Of a DNA stretch of 64,000 bases, positions 9,731 through 18,269 are shown in pieces. The position numbers and the translations under genes are program-made. Position 1 is the stretch's first letter. Every line of letters starts with the position of its first letter. This stretch comes from JAVKFY01 sp040223615 (GTDB lineage Bacteria; Pseudomonadota; Alphaproteobacteria; GCA-2731375): positions 124,001 to 188,000 of the forward strand of contig JAVKFY010000040.1 of the NCBI GenBank assembly GCA_040223615.1. Direction: 5' to 3'. The notes beneath the pieces were generated by a model. It made no database searches. It was not told the origin of the DNA and saw only the letters and a program-made list of their open reading frames with translations.

Positions 9731-10336
9731 ATGTCCGCTCAGGAGCGCAACAATCCGGGTGCCAAGTCCGGGGACGCCAAGTCCGATCGCCTGCAAGCAA
9801 GCCGACGCACCGTCGTTGCCGGCCTTGTCGCCGGCGTCGGCGTTGCCGCCGCGCGGCCTGCCTTGGCGCAGGACGGGGCGCCGCAGGTCGGCGACCGGCT
9901 GCAGATTTTTCGCGGGCCGGCGAAAAACCAGTACCTGCGCCCCGAACTCATGAAGTTGAACGACAAGCCGTTGACGGTGTTTCCGATCATCGGCGGCGAC
10001 GGCGCGATGAAGGACGACGACCGGCTGAACCGGATGCTGGCGTTGCGCCTGGATCCCGACGAGATGGACGAGGACACCCGCGCGATGACGGCCGAGGGCG
10101 TGCTGCTGTATTCGGCGCTGTGCACGCATCAGGCCTGCGTGATCGCGTCGTGGAAGAAGCGAGACCGGCACTTGCGCTGCCACTGCCACCTGTCGGAATT
10201 CGATGCGCTGGCGATGGGCGCGGTGCGCAAGGGTCCGGCGCGGCGACCGCTGGCCGTCGTGCCGGTGCGGATCGACGAGGAGGGTTTCGTGCGTCTGGCT
10301 GGCGAGTTCAACCGCACGCCAGGTGCCCGCGGCTGA
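9731..10336 (+). CDS. Tat-exported Rieske [2Fe-2S] protein
   Basis: The protein has 201 residues. A twin-arginine signal (SRRTVVAGLVAG, R25-R26, then a hydrophobic stretch and ARPALAQ) suggests export or membrane anchoring by Tat. The Rieske ligands are C131/H133 in CTHQAC and C150/H153 in CHCHLSEF. C136 and C152 are also present and would form the disulfide typical of high-potential bc1-type clusters. It is not next to cytochrome b/c1 genes, so it is unlikely to be the PetA subunit. It lies 74 bp before a PQQ dehydrogenase that has no cytochrome domain, which makes it a candidate electron-transfer partner (inference). Confidence 0.85.
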   Translation: MSAQERNNPGAKSGDAKSDRLQASRRTVVAGLVAGVGVAAARPALAQDGAPQVGDRLQIFRGPAKNQYLRPELMKLNDKPLTVFPIIGGDGAMKDDDRLNRMLALRLDPDEMDEDTRAMTAEGVLLYSALCTHQACVIASWKKRDRHLRCHCHLSEFDALAMGAVRKGPARRPLAVVPVRIDEEGFVRLAGEFNRTPGARG

Positions 10337-10410
10337 CCCCCGCTCGGGGTCGAACAAAGCGTCCGCCGCCATTGTCGCGATGGTGGCATAACAAGGGGGA
10401 GGATACCCAC

Positions 10411-12177
10411 GTGCGAGCAATGAAGCACTTGCGGCGAGGTGCGGCGCTGGCCGCGATCGTCGCCGGCAGCGTGGCGACCGCTGCGTTCGCCGCCGACTAC
10501 AACACGGTGACGGACGAGCGCCTACGCAACCCGGAACCGCACAACTGGCTGAGTTGGCGCGGCAATGACGAAGGGTGGGGCTACAGCCCGCTGGACCAGA
10601 TCACCACCGACAACGTGACGAACCTGGTGCCGGTGTGGTCGTACTCGACCGGCGTGAACGAGGGCCATCAGGCGCCGCCGATCGTCAATGACGGCATGAT
10701 GTTCGTGTCGACGCCGCAGAACCAGGTCCTGGCGCTTGATGCCAAGACCGGCGCCGAGATCTGGCGCTACGTGCGTTCGCTGCCCGAGGGCCTGTTCCAG
10801 CTGCATCCGACCAACCGCGGCGTCGCGCTCTATGGCGACAAGGTCTACATGGCCACGGTCGATGCCTGCCTGGTGGCGCTGGACGCCAAGACCGGCGAGC
10901 AGGCCTGGGAAAACTGCATCGGCGACTGGAAGAACGGCGAGTACTCGACCCTGGCGCCGTTGGTGGCCAAGGGGCTGGTGCTGAGCGGCGTTTCCGGCGG
11001 CGAATACGGCATCCGCGGCTTCATCACCGCGGTCGATGCCGAGACCGGCGAGACCGCGTGGCAGACCTACACGGTGCCGGGCCCGGGCGAGAAGGGCCAC
11101 GAGACCTGGCAGGGCGATGCCTGGAAGACCGGCGGCGCCTCGATCTGGATGACCGGCAGCTACGACGCCGATTCCGGGCTTGCCTACTACGGCACCGGCA
11201 ATGGCGGTCCGTGGATGCCGGACACGCGACCTGGCGACAATCTCTATGCCACCTCGGTCATCGCCATCGATGTGAAGTCCGGCGAGATCAAGGGCCATCA
11301 CCAGTATCACTGGAATGACGCCTGGGACTGGGACGAGGTTTCGGCACCCGTGCTCTTGGACATCGAGCGTGGCGGCAAGACCATCAAGGCCGCTGTCCAT
11401 GCCGGTCGCAACGGCTATCTGTGGACTTTGGAGCGCACCGCCGACGGGCCGATCAATTTTATCGAGGCCAAGAAGTACGTGCGCCAGGACGCGTTCGCGT
11501 CGGTCGATCCGAAGACCGGCCGGCCGTCCTACGATCCGGCGCGCACGCCGGGTACCAACAAGTCGGCGCTGTTCTGCCCCAGCCTGTGGGGCGGCAAGGA
11601 CTGGCCGATGGAGGCCTACAACCCGAAGACCAAGCTGCTCTACATCCCGACGCACGAGAACATGTGCTCCGAATTCGGCGGCGCGCCGATGGAGGAGCGC
11701 AAGCCGGGCGAGCTGTGGATCGGCGTGGAGATCGAGGACATCCTGTCCAGCATGCGCCTGCACGAGAGCGTCGACACCTCCAAGCCGGTCGAGCTTGGCC
11801 AGCTTCAGGCCTGGAACCTGGAGACCGGCGAGATGGTGTGGAAGCATGCCCACATGGACGACATCGCCTGGGGGCCGATCCTGACCACCGGCGGCAACCT
11901 AGTGTTCGCCGGCGGCACGTGGGATCGCAAGTTCCGCGCCTATGACGCGGTTTCGGGCGACGTGCTGTGGGAGTTCCCGACCAACTCCGGCGTCACCGCC
12001 GCGCCTTCGAGCTACGAAATCGACGGCGTGCAGTACATCGCCGTGCAGTCGGGCTGGGGCGTGGATGCGGAACGCATGCGCGGCCTGCTCGCCGAACTGC
12101 TGCCTGAGGGGCGCGTCCCGCAGGTGCCGCAGGGCGGCGTGATCTGGGTGTTCGCCCTGAAAGACAAGGCGAACTGA
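10411..12177 (+). CDS. PQQ-dependent alcohol dehydrogenase (quinoprotein, probable lanthanide type)
   Basis: The protein has 588 residues from a GTG placed 7 bp after GGAGGA; a signal peptide ends near AAFAADY, so it is periplasmic. Eight-bladed propeller W-motifs recur (DAKTGAEIW, DAKTGEQAW, DAETGETAW, DAVSGDVLW). Metal/PQQ residues are E198 (GGEYG), N264 (GTGN) and catalytic D306 in WDWDE. D308, two residues later, is the extra Asp that marks lanthanide-dependent XoxF/ExaF/PedH enzymes; calcium enzymes have Ala or Ser there. The adjacent Cys pair usual before NRGVA is replaced by LHPT. No heme c domain is present. It lies in a plus-strand series with a Rieske protein and a small secreted protein. 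Confidence 0.9.
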   Translation: MRAMKHLRRGAALAAIVAGSVATAAFAADYNTVTDERLRNPEPHNWLSWRGNDEGWGYSPLDQITTDNVTNLVPVWSYSTGVNEGHQAPPIVNDGMMFVSTPQNQVLALDAKTGAEIWRYVRSLPEGLFQLHPTNRGVALYGDKVYMATVDACLVALDAKTGEQAWENCIGDWKNGEYSTLAPLVAKGLVLSGVSGGEYGIRGFITAVDAETGETAWQTYTVPGPGEKGHETWQGDAWKTGGASIWMTGSYDADSGLAYYGTGNGGPWMPDTRPGDNLYATSVIAIDVKSGEIKGHHQYHWNDAWDWDEVSAPVLLDIERGGKTIKAAVHAGRNGYLWTLERTADGPINFIEAKKYVRQDAFASVDPKTGRPSYDPARTPGTNKSALFCPSLWGGKDWPMEAYNPKTKLLYIPTHENMCSEFGGAPMEERKPGELWIGVEIEDILSSMRLHESVDTSKPVELGQLQAWNLETGEMVWKHAHMDDIAWGPILTTGGNLVFAGGTWDRKFRAYDAVSGDVLWEFPTNSGVTAAPSSYEIDGVQYIAVQSGWGVDAERMRGLLAELLPEGRVPQVPQGGVIWVFALKDKAN

Positions 12178-12184
12178 TTTGGTG

Positions 12185-12646
12185 ATGCCGAACGTGCTGC
12201 GACGTTTGGGCATCGCGGTGCTGGTCGGCGTGGTCGTGCAAGCGACCACGCTGGCCGCCGCCGCGCTGCCGACGAATTCAGAAGCGATGGCGGCATTGTT
12301 GCGCGACGCGATCGCCGAGCGCGACTACGGCGCCATCGAGGCGGTGATCAACTGGGACGGGGCTGGCAAGATCAAGCGCCGCGTGGTCGCCTTCTCGGTG
12401 CGTCGCGGGCTTGGCCGGACAGTGAAGTCGATCACCGTGGAGCCGACCGACGGCCAGGCCATCGCGGCGACGGCGAAGCTCAACAACAAGCGGTTGAACA
12501 TGCCGGTCAGCCACAAGATCCGGGTCGTCTACGACGAGCCGCCGATCAACGGCGTGGTGCCGACCGCGGTCTATCTGGTCGGCGGCGACGAGGCGGGCTG
12601 GCGCATCGCGCTGGTGGTCCGCACCGGCGGCCACCACGGCGACTGA
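12185..12646 (+). CDS. Small secreted protein of unknown function
   Basis: The protein has 153 residues with an N-terminal signal peptide (LGIAVLVGVVVQATTLAAAALP). I do not recognise a family. The mature part begins with a helical stretch (AMAALLRDAIAERDYGAIEAVI) and continues with a beta-rich, lysine/arginine-containing domain. GTG and TTG codons just upstream are alternative starts. It begins 7 bp after the PQQ dehydrogenase stop, so it is probably cotranscribed and periplasmic. A role as accessory or redox-partner chaperone, in the position that XoxJ/MxaJ occupies in methanol dehydrogenase operons, is speculation; no cysteine or heme motif is present. Confidence 0.6.
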   Translation: MPNVLRRLGIAVLVGVVVQATTLAAAALPTNSEAMAALLRDAIAERDYGAIEAVINWDGAGKIKRRVVAFSVRRGLGRTVKSITVEPTDGQAIAATAKLNNKRLNMPVSHKIRVVYDEPPINGVVPTAVYLVGGDEAGWRIALVVRTGGHHGD

Positions 12647-12709
12647 CCCTCGCGGGATTGCCTTACGCGCGCGACTGCCGGACACTTGCCGGCAAACGCG
12701 AGGAATTCC

Positions 12710-13594
12710 ATGACCCTGCAATTCAAGCCGCTGACGCCCGTCTTCGGCGCCGAAGTGACCGGCGTCAATCTGAACCAGACACCGAGCCCCGACCTGGTCG
12801 CCGAGATCGACGCGGCGATGGACCAGCATGCCGTGCTGGTGTTCCGCGACCAGCCGCTGAGCGAGCAGCAGCAGCTCAACTTCGCCTCGGCCTTCGGCAC
12901 GCTCGACCCGGGCCTGACCAAGGTGACCAAGCAGAAGACGCGATTCGTCTCCAACCTGCTGCTCGACATCTCCAACCTGGACGAGACCGGCAAGGTCGCC
13001 GCCCGCGACGACGGCAAGATCATCTCCGGGCTGGCGAACCAGCTCTGGCATTCCGACAGTTCGTTCCAGTGCCCGGCCGGCAAGTATTCGATGCTCTCGC
13101 CGGTGGCGCTGCCGGACGCCGGCGGCGAAACCGAGTATGCCGACCTGCGCGCCGCGTACGATGCGCTCACCGACGACCAGAAGGCCGAGCTGGACGGGCT
13201 GGTCGGCGAGCACTTCGCGCTGCACACCCGGATCATGCTCGGCGCGCAGTATACCGAAGAGCAGATGAACATCCTGAAGCCGGTGCTGTGGCCGCTGGTG
13301 CGCGAGTTGCCTTACGGCCGCAAGACACTGTTCCACGGCGTCCACGTGCGCAGCATCGTTGGCTGGACCATCGCCGAGAGCCGGCTGTTCCTGTCCGACC
13401 TGCTGGAGCACATGGTGCAGCGGCAGTTCGTCTACCGTCACCAGTGGCGGCTGGGCGACTACGTGATCTGGGACAACCGCTGCACCGTGCATCGTGGCCG
13501 CCGTTTCGACCTGTCGGTGCGCCGCGAATTGCGCCGCTCGACCACGCTCGACGACGACTGGGCCGCGCATCTGCGCGACAACCGGGCGGCCTGA
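12710..13594 (+). CDS. TauD/TfdA family 2-oxoglutarate dioxygenase
   Basis: The protein has 294 residues; GAGGAA lies 6 bp before the ATG. Iron ligands are H114 and D116 in LWHSDSSF and distal H261 in TVHRGRRFD, with the 2-oxoglutarate Arg in the following RRELRRSTT. These enzymes hydroxylate carbon next to a sulfonate, ether or similar group and release it, for example taurine or 2,4-D cleavage. RVPGDRP-type TfdA hallmarks are not evident, so the substrate is open. Its 63-bp gap from the secreted protein gene and 3-bp gap to the GST gene place it at the head of, or inside, the oxidative catabolic series that runs to 22871. Confidence 0.9.
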   Translation: MTLQFKPLTPVFGAEVTGVNLNQTPSPDLVAEIDAAMDQHAVLVFRDQPLSEQQQLNFASAFGTLDPGLTKVTKQKTRFVSNLLLDISNLDETGKVAARDDGKIISGLANQLWHSDSSFQCPAGKYSMLSPVALPDAGGETEYADLRAAYDALTDDQKAELDGLVGEHFALHTRIMLGAQYTEEQMNILKPVLWPLVRELPYGRKTLFHGVHVRSIVGWTIAESRLFLSDLLEHMVQRQFVYRHQWRLGDYVIWDNRCTVHRGRRFDLSVRRELRRSTTLDDDWAAHLRDNRAA

Positions 13595-13597
13595 GCC

Positions 13598-14224
13598 GTG
13601 CGGCTGATCGGCAGTTCTCTTTCGCCCTTCGTGCGTCGCGTTGGCGTGAGCCTGAATCAGCTCGGCATCGCGTTCGAGCATGACCCCGTCGGCGTGTTCG
13701 CCAAGCCCTCGGCGGTGCGCAAGTACAACCCGGTGGTGCGGGTGCCGACCCTGGTCCTGGACGACGGCGAGGCACTGATCGACAGCGCCGCGATCCTGGA
13801 TGAGATCGACCAGATGGTTGGGCCGCGCAGGGCGCTGATGCCGGCGAAGGGACCGGCTCGGCGCCAGGCGATGAAACTGACCGCGATCGCCGTTGGCGCG
13901 TCGGAGAAGGCGGTGGCGGCGTTCTACGAAGGCCGCTTTCACCCGGCGGAGAAGGTGCATCAACCGTGGGTCGATCACAATGACGGCCAGGCGGTCGGTG
14001 GCTTCGCCTACCTGAACAAGATCGCCAGGGGCCTCGGCGAAGGCGAATGGCTCGCCGGCACGCCGAAACTGTCGCAGGCCGACATCACCGCGGCGACCGG
14101 CTTTGCTTTCGCGCACCGGGTGCGGCCGGGGCTGAACCTGCCGCGCCGCATGCCGGCTTTGGCGAAGCTCGCACGCCGCCTGGAGGCGCTGCCCGCCTTC
14201 CAGGCGATGCCGTTGCCAGAGTGA
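13598..14224 (+). CDS. Glutathione S-transferase family protein
   Basis: The protein has 208 residues from a GTG 3 bp after the dioxygenase stop. The N-terminal thioredoxin-fold part reads LIGSSLSPFVRRVGVSLNQ, with the glutathione-binding cis-Pro in VVRVPTLVL and the Asp-Ser pair in ALIDSAAILDEID. The all-helical C-terminal domain ends in a typical RRLEALPAFQ. Position Ser9/Ser10 could be the catalytic residue. In a catabolic operon such a protein could open an epoxide, remove a halogen or isomerise a maleyl group; none of these can be chosen from sequence. Confidence 0.85.
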   Translation: MRLIGSSLSPFVRRVGVSLNQLGIAFEHDPVGVFAKPSAVRKYNPVVRVPTLVLDDGEALIDSAAILDEIDQMVGPRRALMPAKGPARRQAMKLTAIAVGASEKAVAAFYEGRFHPAEKVHQPWVDHNDGQAVGGFAYLNKIARGLGEGEWLAGTPKLSQADITAATGFAFAHRVRPGLNLPRRMPALAKLARRLEALPAFQAMPLPE

Positions 14225-14226
14225 GC

Positions 14227-15594
14227 ATGGAACCCTGGCTGAAGCCGGCGCTCGCCTATCTGGAGAGCTGGCTGGACCATCAGATGCGGGTGTCTCGGCA
14301 GCCCGGCTGCCAAATCGCGGTCGCGCACGACGGCAAGCTTGTGCTGGAGCGCGCCTACGGCCGCGCCAACCTGGTCACGGGCGAGAAGCTGACCACGCGG
14401 CACCGCTTCCGCGTCGCGTCGCACTCAAAGACCTTTACCACGGTCGGTGTCCTGCGCCTGCGCGAGCAGGGCAAGCTGCGGCTCGACGATCCGGTCGGCC
14501 GGTATGTCGACGGCCTGCACCCCGACGTCGCCGAAACGACCATCAGTCAGCTCTTGAGCCATGGCGCCGGGCTGATCCGCGACGGCGAGGATGCCGGCCA
14601 ATGGCAGAACCGCCGGCCGTTCGCCAGCGAGCGCGAGTTGCGCGCCGCGCTGGCCGAGCCGCCGACGCTGCCGGCCAACGAGCGCTTCAAGTATTCCAAT
14701 CACGGCTATGGCCTCGTCGGCCTGGCGGTCGAGGCGATCACCGGTCAGCCGTTCCGCGACTGGATCAAGGCCGAGGTGGTCGACCGCGCCGGCCTGAAGG
14801 CAACCGTGCCGGACATGCCACTGCCGGAGGGCGCCAAGCTGGTCAGCGGCCACAGCAGCGAGGTGCCGCTCGGCAAGCGGGTGCTGGTGCCGGGCGATGC
14901 CGACACCGCCGCACTGACCCCAGCCACCGGGTTCGTCTCCACCGCGAGCGACATCGCGCTGTTCTTCAACCAGATCGACCCGGACGCGAAACGCTCGATC
15001 CTTTCCGCCGCCAGCCGGCGCGAGATGGTGCGCCGGCACCGCCGCAACGAGCCGAGCTCGGTTCCAAGCTGGTACGGGCTCGGCACCATGCAGACCGAGG
15101 TCGATGGCTGGCGCTGCGTCGGTCATGGCGGCGGCTTTCCGTCGACGTTGAGCCGCACCGCGACGATCCTGGGGCAGGGTCTCACCGTGTCGATCCTGAC
15201 CAACGCGGTCGACGGCTGGGCCAACCCGTGGTCGGACAGCGCACTGCGCATTCTGCGCCGGTTCGCCAAGCGCGGCGCGCCGCCGCGCCGGCTGCGCGAC
15301 TGGTCCGGGCGCTGGTGGGGCTTGTGGGGCTGCGTCGACCTGGTGCCGATGGGGGAGCGCGTGTACACGGCGCCACCCGGCATGATGGACCCTTTCGCGG
15401 ATGCCGGCGAGATCGAGGTCACTGGCAAGGACGTCGGCCGCATTGCCGAGGCCAACGGCCTGAGCAGCCCCGGCGAGCCGGCCAGCCTGCAGCGTGACAA
15501 GCGGGGCCGGGTGACGGCGGTGTGGCTCGCTGGCACCAAGCTGTTGCCGGAGGCGAGGCTGGCGGCGGAGTTGCGCCGGCGCTACGAGGGGTGA
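14227..15594 (+). CDS. Serine hydrolase, class C beta-lactamase/esterase family
   Basis: The protein has 455 residues with the ATG 2 bp after the GST stop. The active-site SxxK tetrad is S65-H-S-K68 in ASHSKTFT; the Tyr motif is YSNHGYG near residue 156; a GHGGG-like segment (VGHGGGFPS) replaces the KTG triad. No signal peptide is seen, so it is likely cytoplasmic, unlike true AmpC. Family members are esterases, D-aminopeptidases or lactone hydrolases. Within this cluster an ester or lactone of the pathway is a plausible substrate (inference). The C-terminal ~130 residues form an extra domain (RRLRDWSGRWWGLWG) that I cannot assign. Confidence 0.87.
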   Translation: MEPWLKPALAYLESWLDHQMRVSRQPGCQIAVAHDGKLVLERAYGRANLVTGEKLTTRHRFRVASHSKTFTTVGVLRLREQGKLRLDDPVGRYVDGLHPDVAETTISQLLSHGAGLIRDGEDAGQWQNRRPFASERELRAALAEPPTLPANERFKYSNHGYGLVGLAVEAITGQPFRDWIKAEVVDRAGLKATVPDMPLPEGAKLVSGHSSEVPLGKRVLVPGDADTAALTPATGFVSTASDIALFFNQIDPDAKRSILSAASRREMVRRHRRNEPSSVPSWYGLGTMQTEVDGWRCVGHGGGFPSTLSRTATILGQGLTVSILTNAVDGWANPWSDSALRILRRFAKRGAPPRRLRDWSGRWWGLWGCVDLVPMGERVYTAPPGMMDPFADAGEIEVTGKDVGRIAEANGLSSPGEPASLQRDKRGRVTAVWLAGTKLLPEARLAAELRRRYEG

Positions 15595-15597
15595 GGA

Positions 15598-16827
15598 ATG
15601 AGTGAACCGCTGAATATCGGCTTCATCGGCTCGGGCTTCATCGCGCATTTCCACCTGCAGGCGATGGAGGGGGTGCGCAACTGCCGCGTGGCCGGCGTCT
15701 ACAGCCCGACGCGCGAGCGCCGCGATGCCCTGGCCAAGGCGGCGAACGACAAGGACCTGGGGCCGTGCCGCGCCTTCGATACGCTGGACGAGATGTTGCT
15801 GTCGGAGGAGATCGACGCGGTCTGGGTGCTGGGGCCGAACGACCTGCGCGTGCCGCACTTCGAGGCGATCTGCGCCGCCAACGCGAAACGCGCCACGCCA
15901 TTCAGGGGTGTCGCTTGCGAGAAGCCGCTGGCGCGCGGGCTGAGGGAAGCGCGCGCGATCCTGGCGATGGCCGAGGCAGCCGGCCTGAACCACGGCTATC
16001 TGGAGAACCAGCTGTTCTCCACCGCGGTGATGCGCGGCAAGGAACTGATCTGGCGTCGCGCGGTGCCGGGCGCCGGGCGGCCCTATCTGGCGCGCGCGGC
16101 GGAGGAACATTCCGGCCCGCACGAGCCCTGGTTCTGGATGGGCGAGCGGCAGGGCGGCGGCGTGCTCTCCGACATGATGTGCCATTCGGTCGAGGTCGCG
16201 CGCTTCCTGCTGACCGCGCCGGGCGAGGGCCGCGAGACGCTGAAGCCGGTCAGCGCCAACGCCACGGTCAGCAACCTGAAGTGGACGCGCCCGGCCTATG
16301 TCGAGCGCCTGAAGCAGATGACCGGTGGCCAGGTCGACTATGGCCGCCGCCCGTCGGAGGACTTCGCGCGCGGCACCATCGAGCTGGTCGACCCCGAGGG
16401 CCAACCGGTGATCCTGGAGACCACGACCTCGTGGGCCTATGTCGGCGCCGGCCTGCGCATCCAGCTCGAACTGCTGGGACCGGAATACGCGCTGGAGTTC
16501 AATTCGCTCGGCACCGGGCTGAAGGTGTTTCTCTCCCGCGCGCTGGACGGCCAGCAGGGCGAGGACATGGTCGAGAAACAGAATGCCGAGCACGGCCTGA
16601 TGCCGATCGTGGAGGACGAGGCCGGCATCTACGGCTACACGCTGGAGAACCGGCACATGGTCGAGGCGTTCCGCGCCGGCACCAGGCCGATCGAGACGCT
16701 GGCCGACGGCGTCGGCGTGGTCGAGCTGCTGATGGCGCTCTACAAGAGCGCGGAGACCGGCCGGACCGTGCGCTTTCCCGACCCCGAGCTTGAGGACTTC
16801 GTGCCGGCGGTGGCGAAACCGGGCTAG
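15598..16827 (+). CDS. Gfo/Idh/MocA family NAD(P)-dependent oxidoreductase
   Basis: The protein has 409 residues; the ATG follows GGGGTGAGGA and is 3 bp after the hydrolase stop. The Rossmann motif GFIGSGFIAHFHLQ is at the N-terminus, the cofactor/catalytic loop is CEKPLARG, and a long GVLSDMMCHSVEV segment lies where the second catalytic His is found. Family enzymes oxidise or reduce sugar-like and cyclic polyol substrates. In an aromatic cluster it could be a dihydrodiol dehydrogenase, since mammalian dimeric dihydrodiol dehydrogenase belongs to this fold; that is an inference from context only. Confidence 0.88.
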   Translation: MSEPLNIGFIGSGFIAHFHLQAMEGVRNCRVAGVYSPTRERRDALAKAANDKDLGPCRAFDTLDEMLLSEEIDAVWVLGPNDLRVPHFEAICAANAKRATPFRGVACEKPLARGLREARAILAMAEAAGLNHGYLENQLFSTAVMRGKELIWRRAVPGAGRPYLARAAEEHSGPHEPWFWMGERQGGGVLSDMMCHSVEVARFLLTAPGEGRETLKPVSANATVSNLKWTRPAYVERLKQMTGGQVDYGRRPSEDFARGTIELVDPEGQPVILETTTSWAYVGAGLRIQLELLGPEYALEFNSLGTGLKVFLSRALDGQQGEDMVEKQNAEHGLMPIVEDEAGIYGYTLENRHMVEAFRAGTRPIETLADGVGVVELLMALYKSAETGRTVRFPDPELEDFVPAVAKPG

Positions 16828-16854
16828 ACTTGGCGGCGAGGAGGAACGCCCGTC

Positions 16855-17952
16855 ATGCAACCGCAACTCGCCCATGCCGCCCTGCCCGGCGCCAGCCACG
16901 ACGAGGCGGCGCGACAGGCCTTCGTGCAGTCGCTGAAGCTGCACCTGGCGACCAAGGTGGTCCCCGGCAACCGCGCCGTGTTCGACCAGAACACGAAGGG
17001 CGAGATGCCGGAGGACCGGCGCGCCGTCGGCGAGATCATGCGGGCGGAACCGTTCTATCAGCTCTGGGGCTCGCTGCAGCGCTGCAGCCAGGAGATGTGC
17101 TGGGGCTCGGTGCTGGAGAGCCTGCAGCGGCAGGACTACGACATCCCGGTGCCAGCGGACGCGGTCGGCTCGCTGACGCTGGACGACACCGTGGCGGCGC
17201 CGGCCTATCTCACCGCGATCGACATCCATTGCATGCCCGGCGGCTACACCGCGGACCATGCCGGGCCGCTCTACGATCGCGGCGGCTACATCTACGCCAT
17301 GGGCGGATGGGGCGCCGACAACGGGCACATGGGGCGCACGGTGGCCGACCACATCCGCGCCACCTGGCCGGACCTGGCGCCGGCGCGGATCCTCGACATG
17401 GGTTGCGGCGTCGGCCATGGCACCTTGCCCTATTGCGACGCCTTCCCCGACGCCGAGCTGCACGCCATCGACGTGGCCGCGCCGATGCTGCGCTACGGCC
17501 ACGCGCGCGCCGAGGCGATGGGCAAGGCGGTGCAATTCCGCCAGGCCAACGCCGAGGCGACGTCTTATCCGGACGAGAGCTTCGATCTCGTAGTCTCGCA
17601 CATCCTGCTGCACGAGACCTCGGCGACGGCGATCCGCCGGGTGATGGCGGAGTGCCGTCGGCTGCTGCGGCCGGGCGGTCTGGCGCTGCATGTCGACCTG
17701 GCGCTCTACGGCGACATGTCGGCCTTCGACGCCTTCATGCTGGACTGGGACACGCAGCACAACAACGAGCCGTTCTGGGGCACGTTCCGCGAGATGGACC
17801 CGATGGCGCTGATGACCGGCGGCGGCTTCGCCGTCGAGGAGGTCGTGTCGGTGCGCGTCGACCGGGCCGGCAAGGCGGCGCACGTGTTCTCCGACAAGCG
17901 CGACGCCGGCGGCCGCAAATACTGGCAGATCATCGGCGCGCGCAAGTCATGA
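16855..17952 (+). CDS. Class I SAM-dependent methyltransferase
   Basis: The protein has 365 residues; the ATG follows AGGAGG. The first ~170 residues are a family-specific domain without a motif I know. The methyltransferase core follows: motif I ILDMGCGVGHG, motif II HAIDVAAPML, and LRPGGLALHVDL after the fourth strand. The His-rich HILLHETSATAIRR is an unusual post-motif segment. Its stop overlaps the next start (ATGA), and the next gene overlaps the dioxygenase alpha gene in the same way, so the three are translationally coupled. The methyl acceptor is likely a pathway intermediate or small molecule; it is not known. Confidence 0.85.
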   Translation: MQPQLAHAALPGASHDEAARQAFVQSLKLHLATKVVPGNRAVFDQNTKGEMPEDRRAVGEIMRAEPFYQLWGSLQRCSQEMCWGSVLESLQRQDYDIPVPADAVGSLTLDDTVAAPAYLTAIDIHCMPGGYTADHAGPLYDRGGYIYAMGGWGADNGHMGRTVADHIRATWPDLAPARILDMGCGVGHGTLPYCDAFPDAELHAIDVAAPMLRYGHARAEAMGKAVQFRQANAEATSYPDESFDLVVSHILLHETSATAIRRVMAECRRLLRPGGLALHVDLALYGDMSAFDAFMLDWDTQHNNEPFWGTFREMDPMALMTGGGFAVEEVVSVRVDRAGKAAHVFSDKRDAGGRKYWQIIGARKS

Positions 17953-18269
17953 AGGCAAAGGGCAAGCGCCCGGGCTTCGCGCCCGACCCCAACGTCGACC
18001 GCCTGACCGCGATGGTGATGGCGCTGGCCGGCGAGGTCTGGGTTCTGCGCGAGCGGCTGGATACGATGGAGCGGCTCACCGGTCAGTCGGCGGCGGTGGA
18101 AAGCTACGTCGCCGACGAGCGGGTCGCGGCAGCACGCGAGGCCGACCGGGCCGCATTCCTCGACCGGGTGCTGGCCATCGTCAGCGCGAGCCAGCAGGAA
18201 GCGGCGGCCGGTGAGAGCCCGGCGACCTATCAGGCGGTGGTGGATGCGCTGGCGGAGGACGCGAGATGA
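17949..18269 (+). CDS. Small helical protein of unknown function, coupled to the dioxygenase genes
   Basis: The protein has 106 residues and overlaps the genes on both sides by four bases (ATGA at 17949 and at 18266). I do not recognise a family. It is predicted to be almost entirely helical: a coiled-coil-like segment LTAMVMALAGEVWVLRERLD, then FLDRVLAIVSASQQEAA and a short C-terminal helix. There are no cysteines, signal peptide or membrane segment. Exact coupling between a methyltransferase and a dioxygenase alpha subunit suggests a stoichiometric or assembly role for one of them. Confidence 0.75.
   Translation: MKAKGKRPGFAPDPNVDRLTAMVMALAGEVWVLRERLDTMERLTGQSAAVESYVADERVAAAREADRAAFLDRVLAIVSASQQEAAAGESPATYQAVVDALAEDAR

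Noticed and set aside
9731..10336. Rieske protein as the PetA subunit of cytochrome bc1
   Set aside because: No cytochrome b or c1 genes are adjacent, and the gene sits with a PQQ dehydrogenase.
9697..10410. N-terminal extension of the PQQ dehydrogenase
   Set aside because: It overlaps the Rieske gene in another frame and would place the signal peptide internally; the GTG at 10411 has a strong ribosome-binding site.
14425..17883. A 1152-codon minus-strand open frame opposite the hydrolase, Gfo/Idh and methyltransferase genes
   Set aside because: Composition is the antisense of well-supported genes (runs of Arg, His, Gln and Asp with no domain), a usual effect of high G+C third positions.
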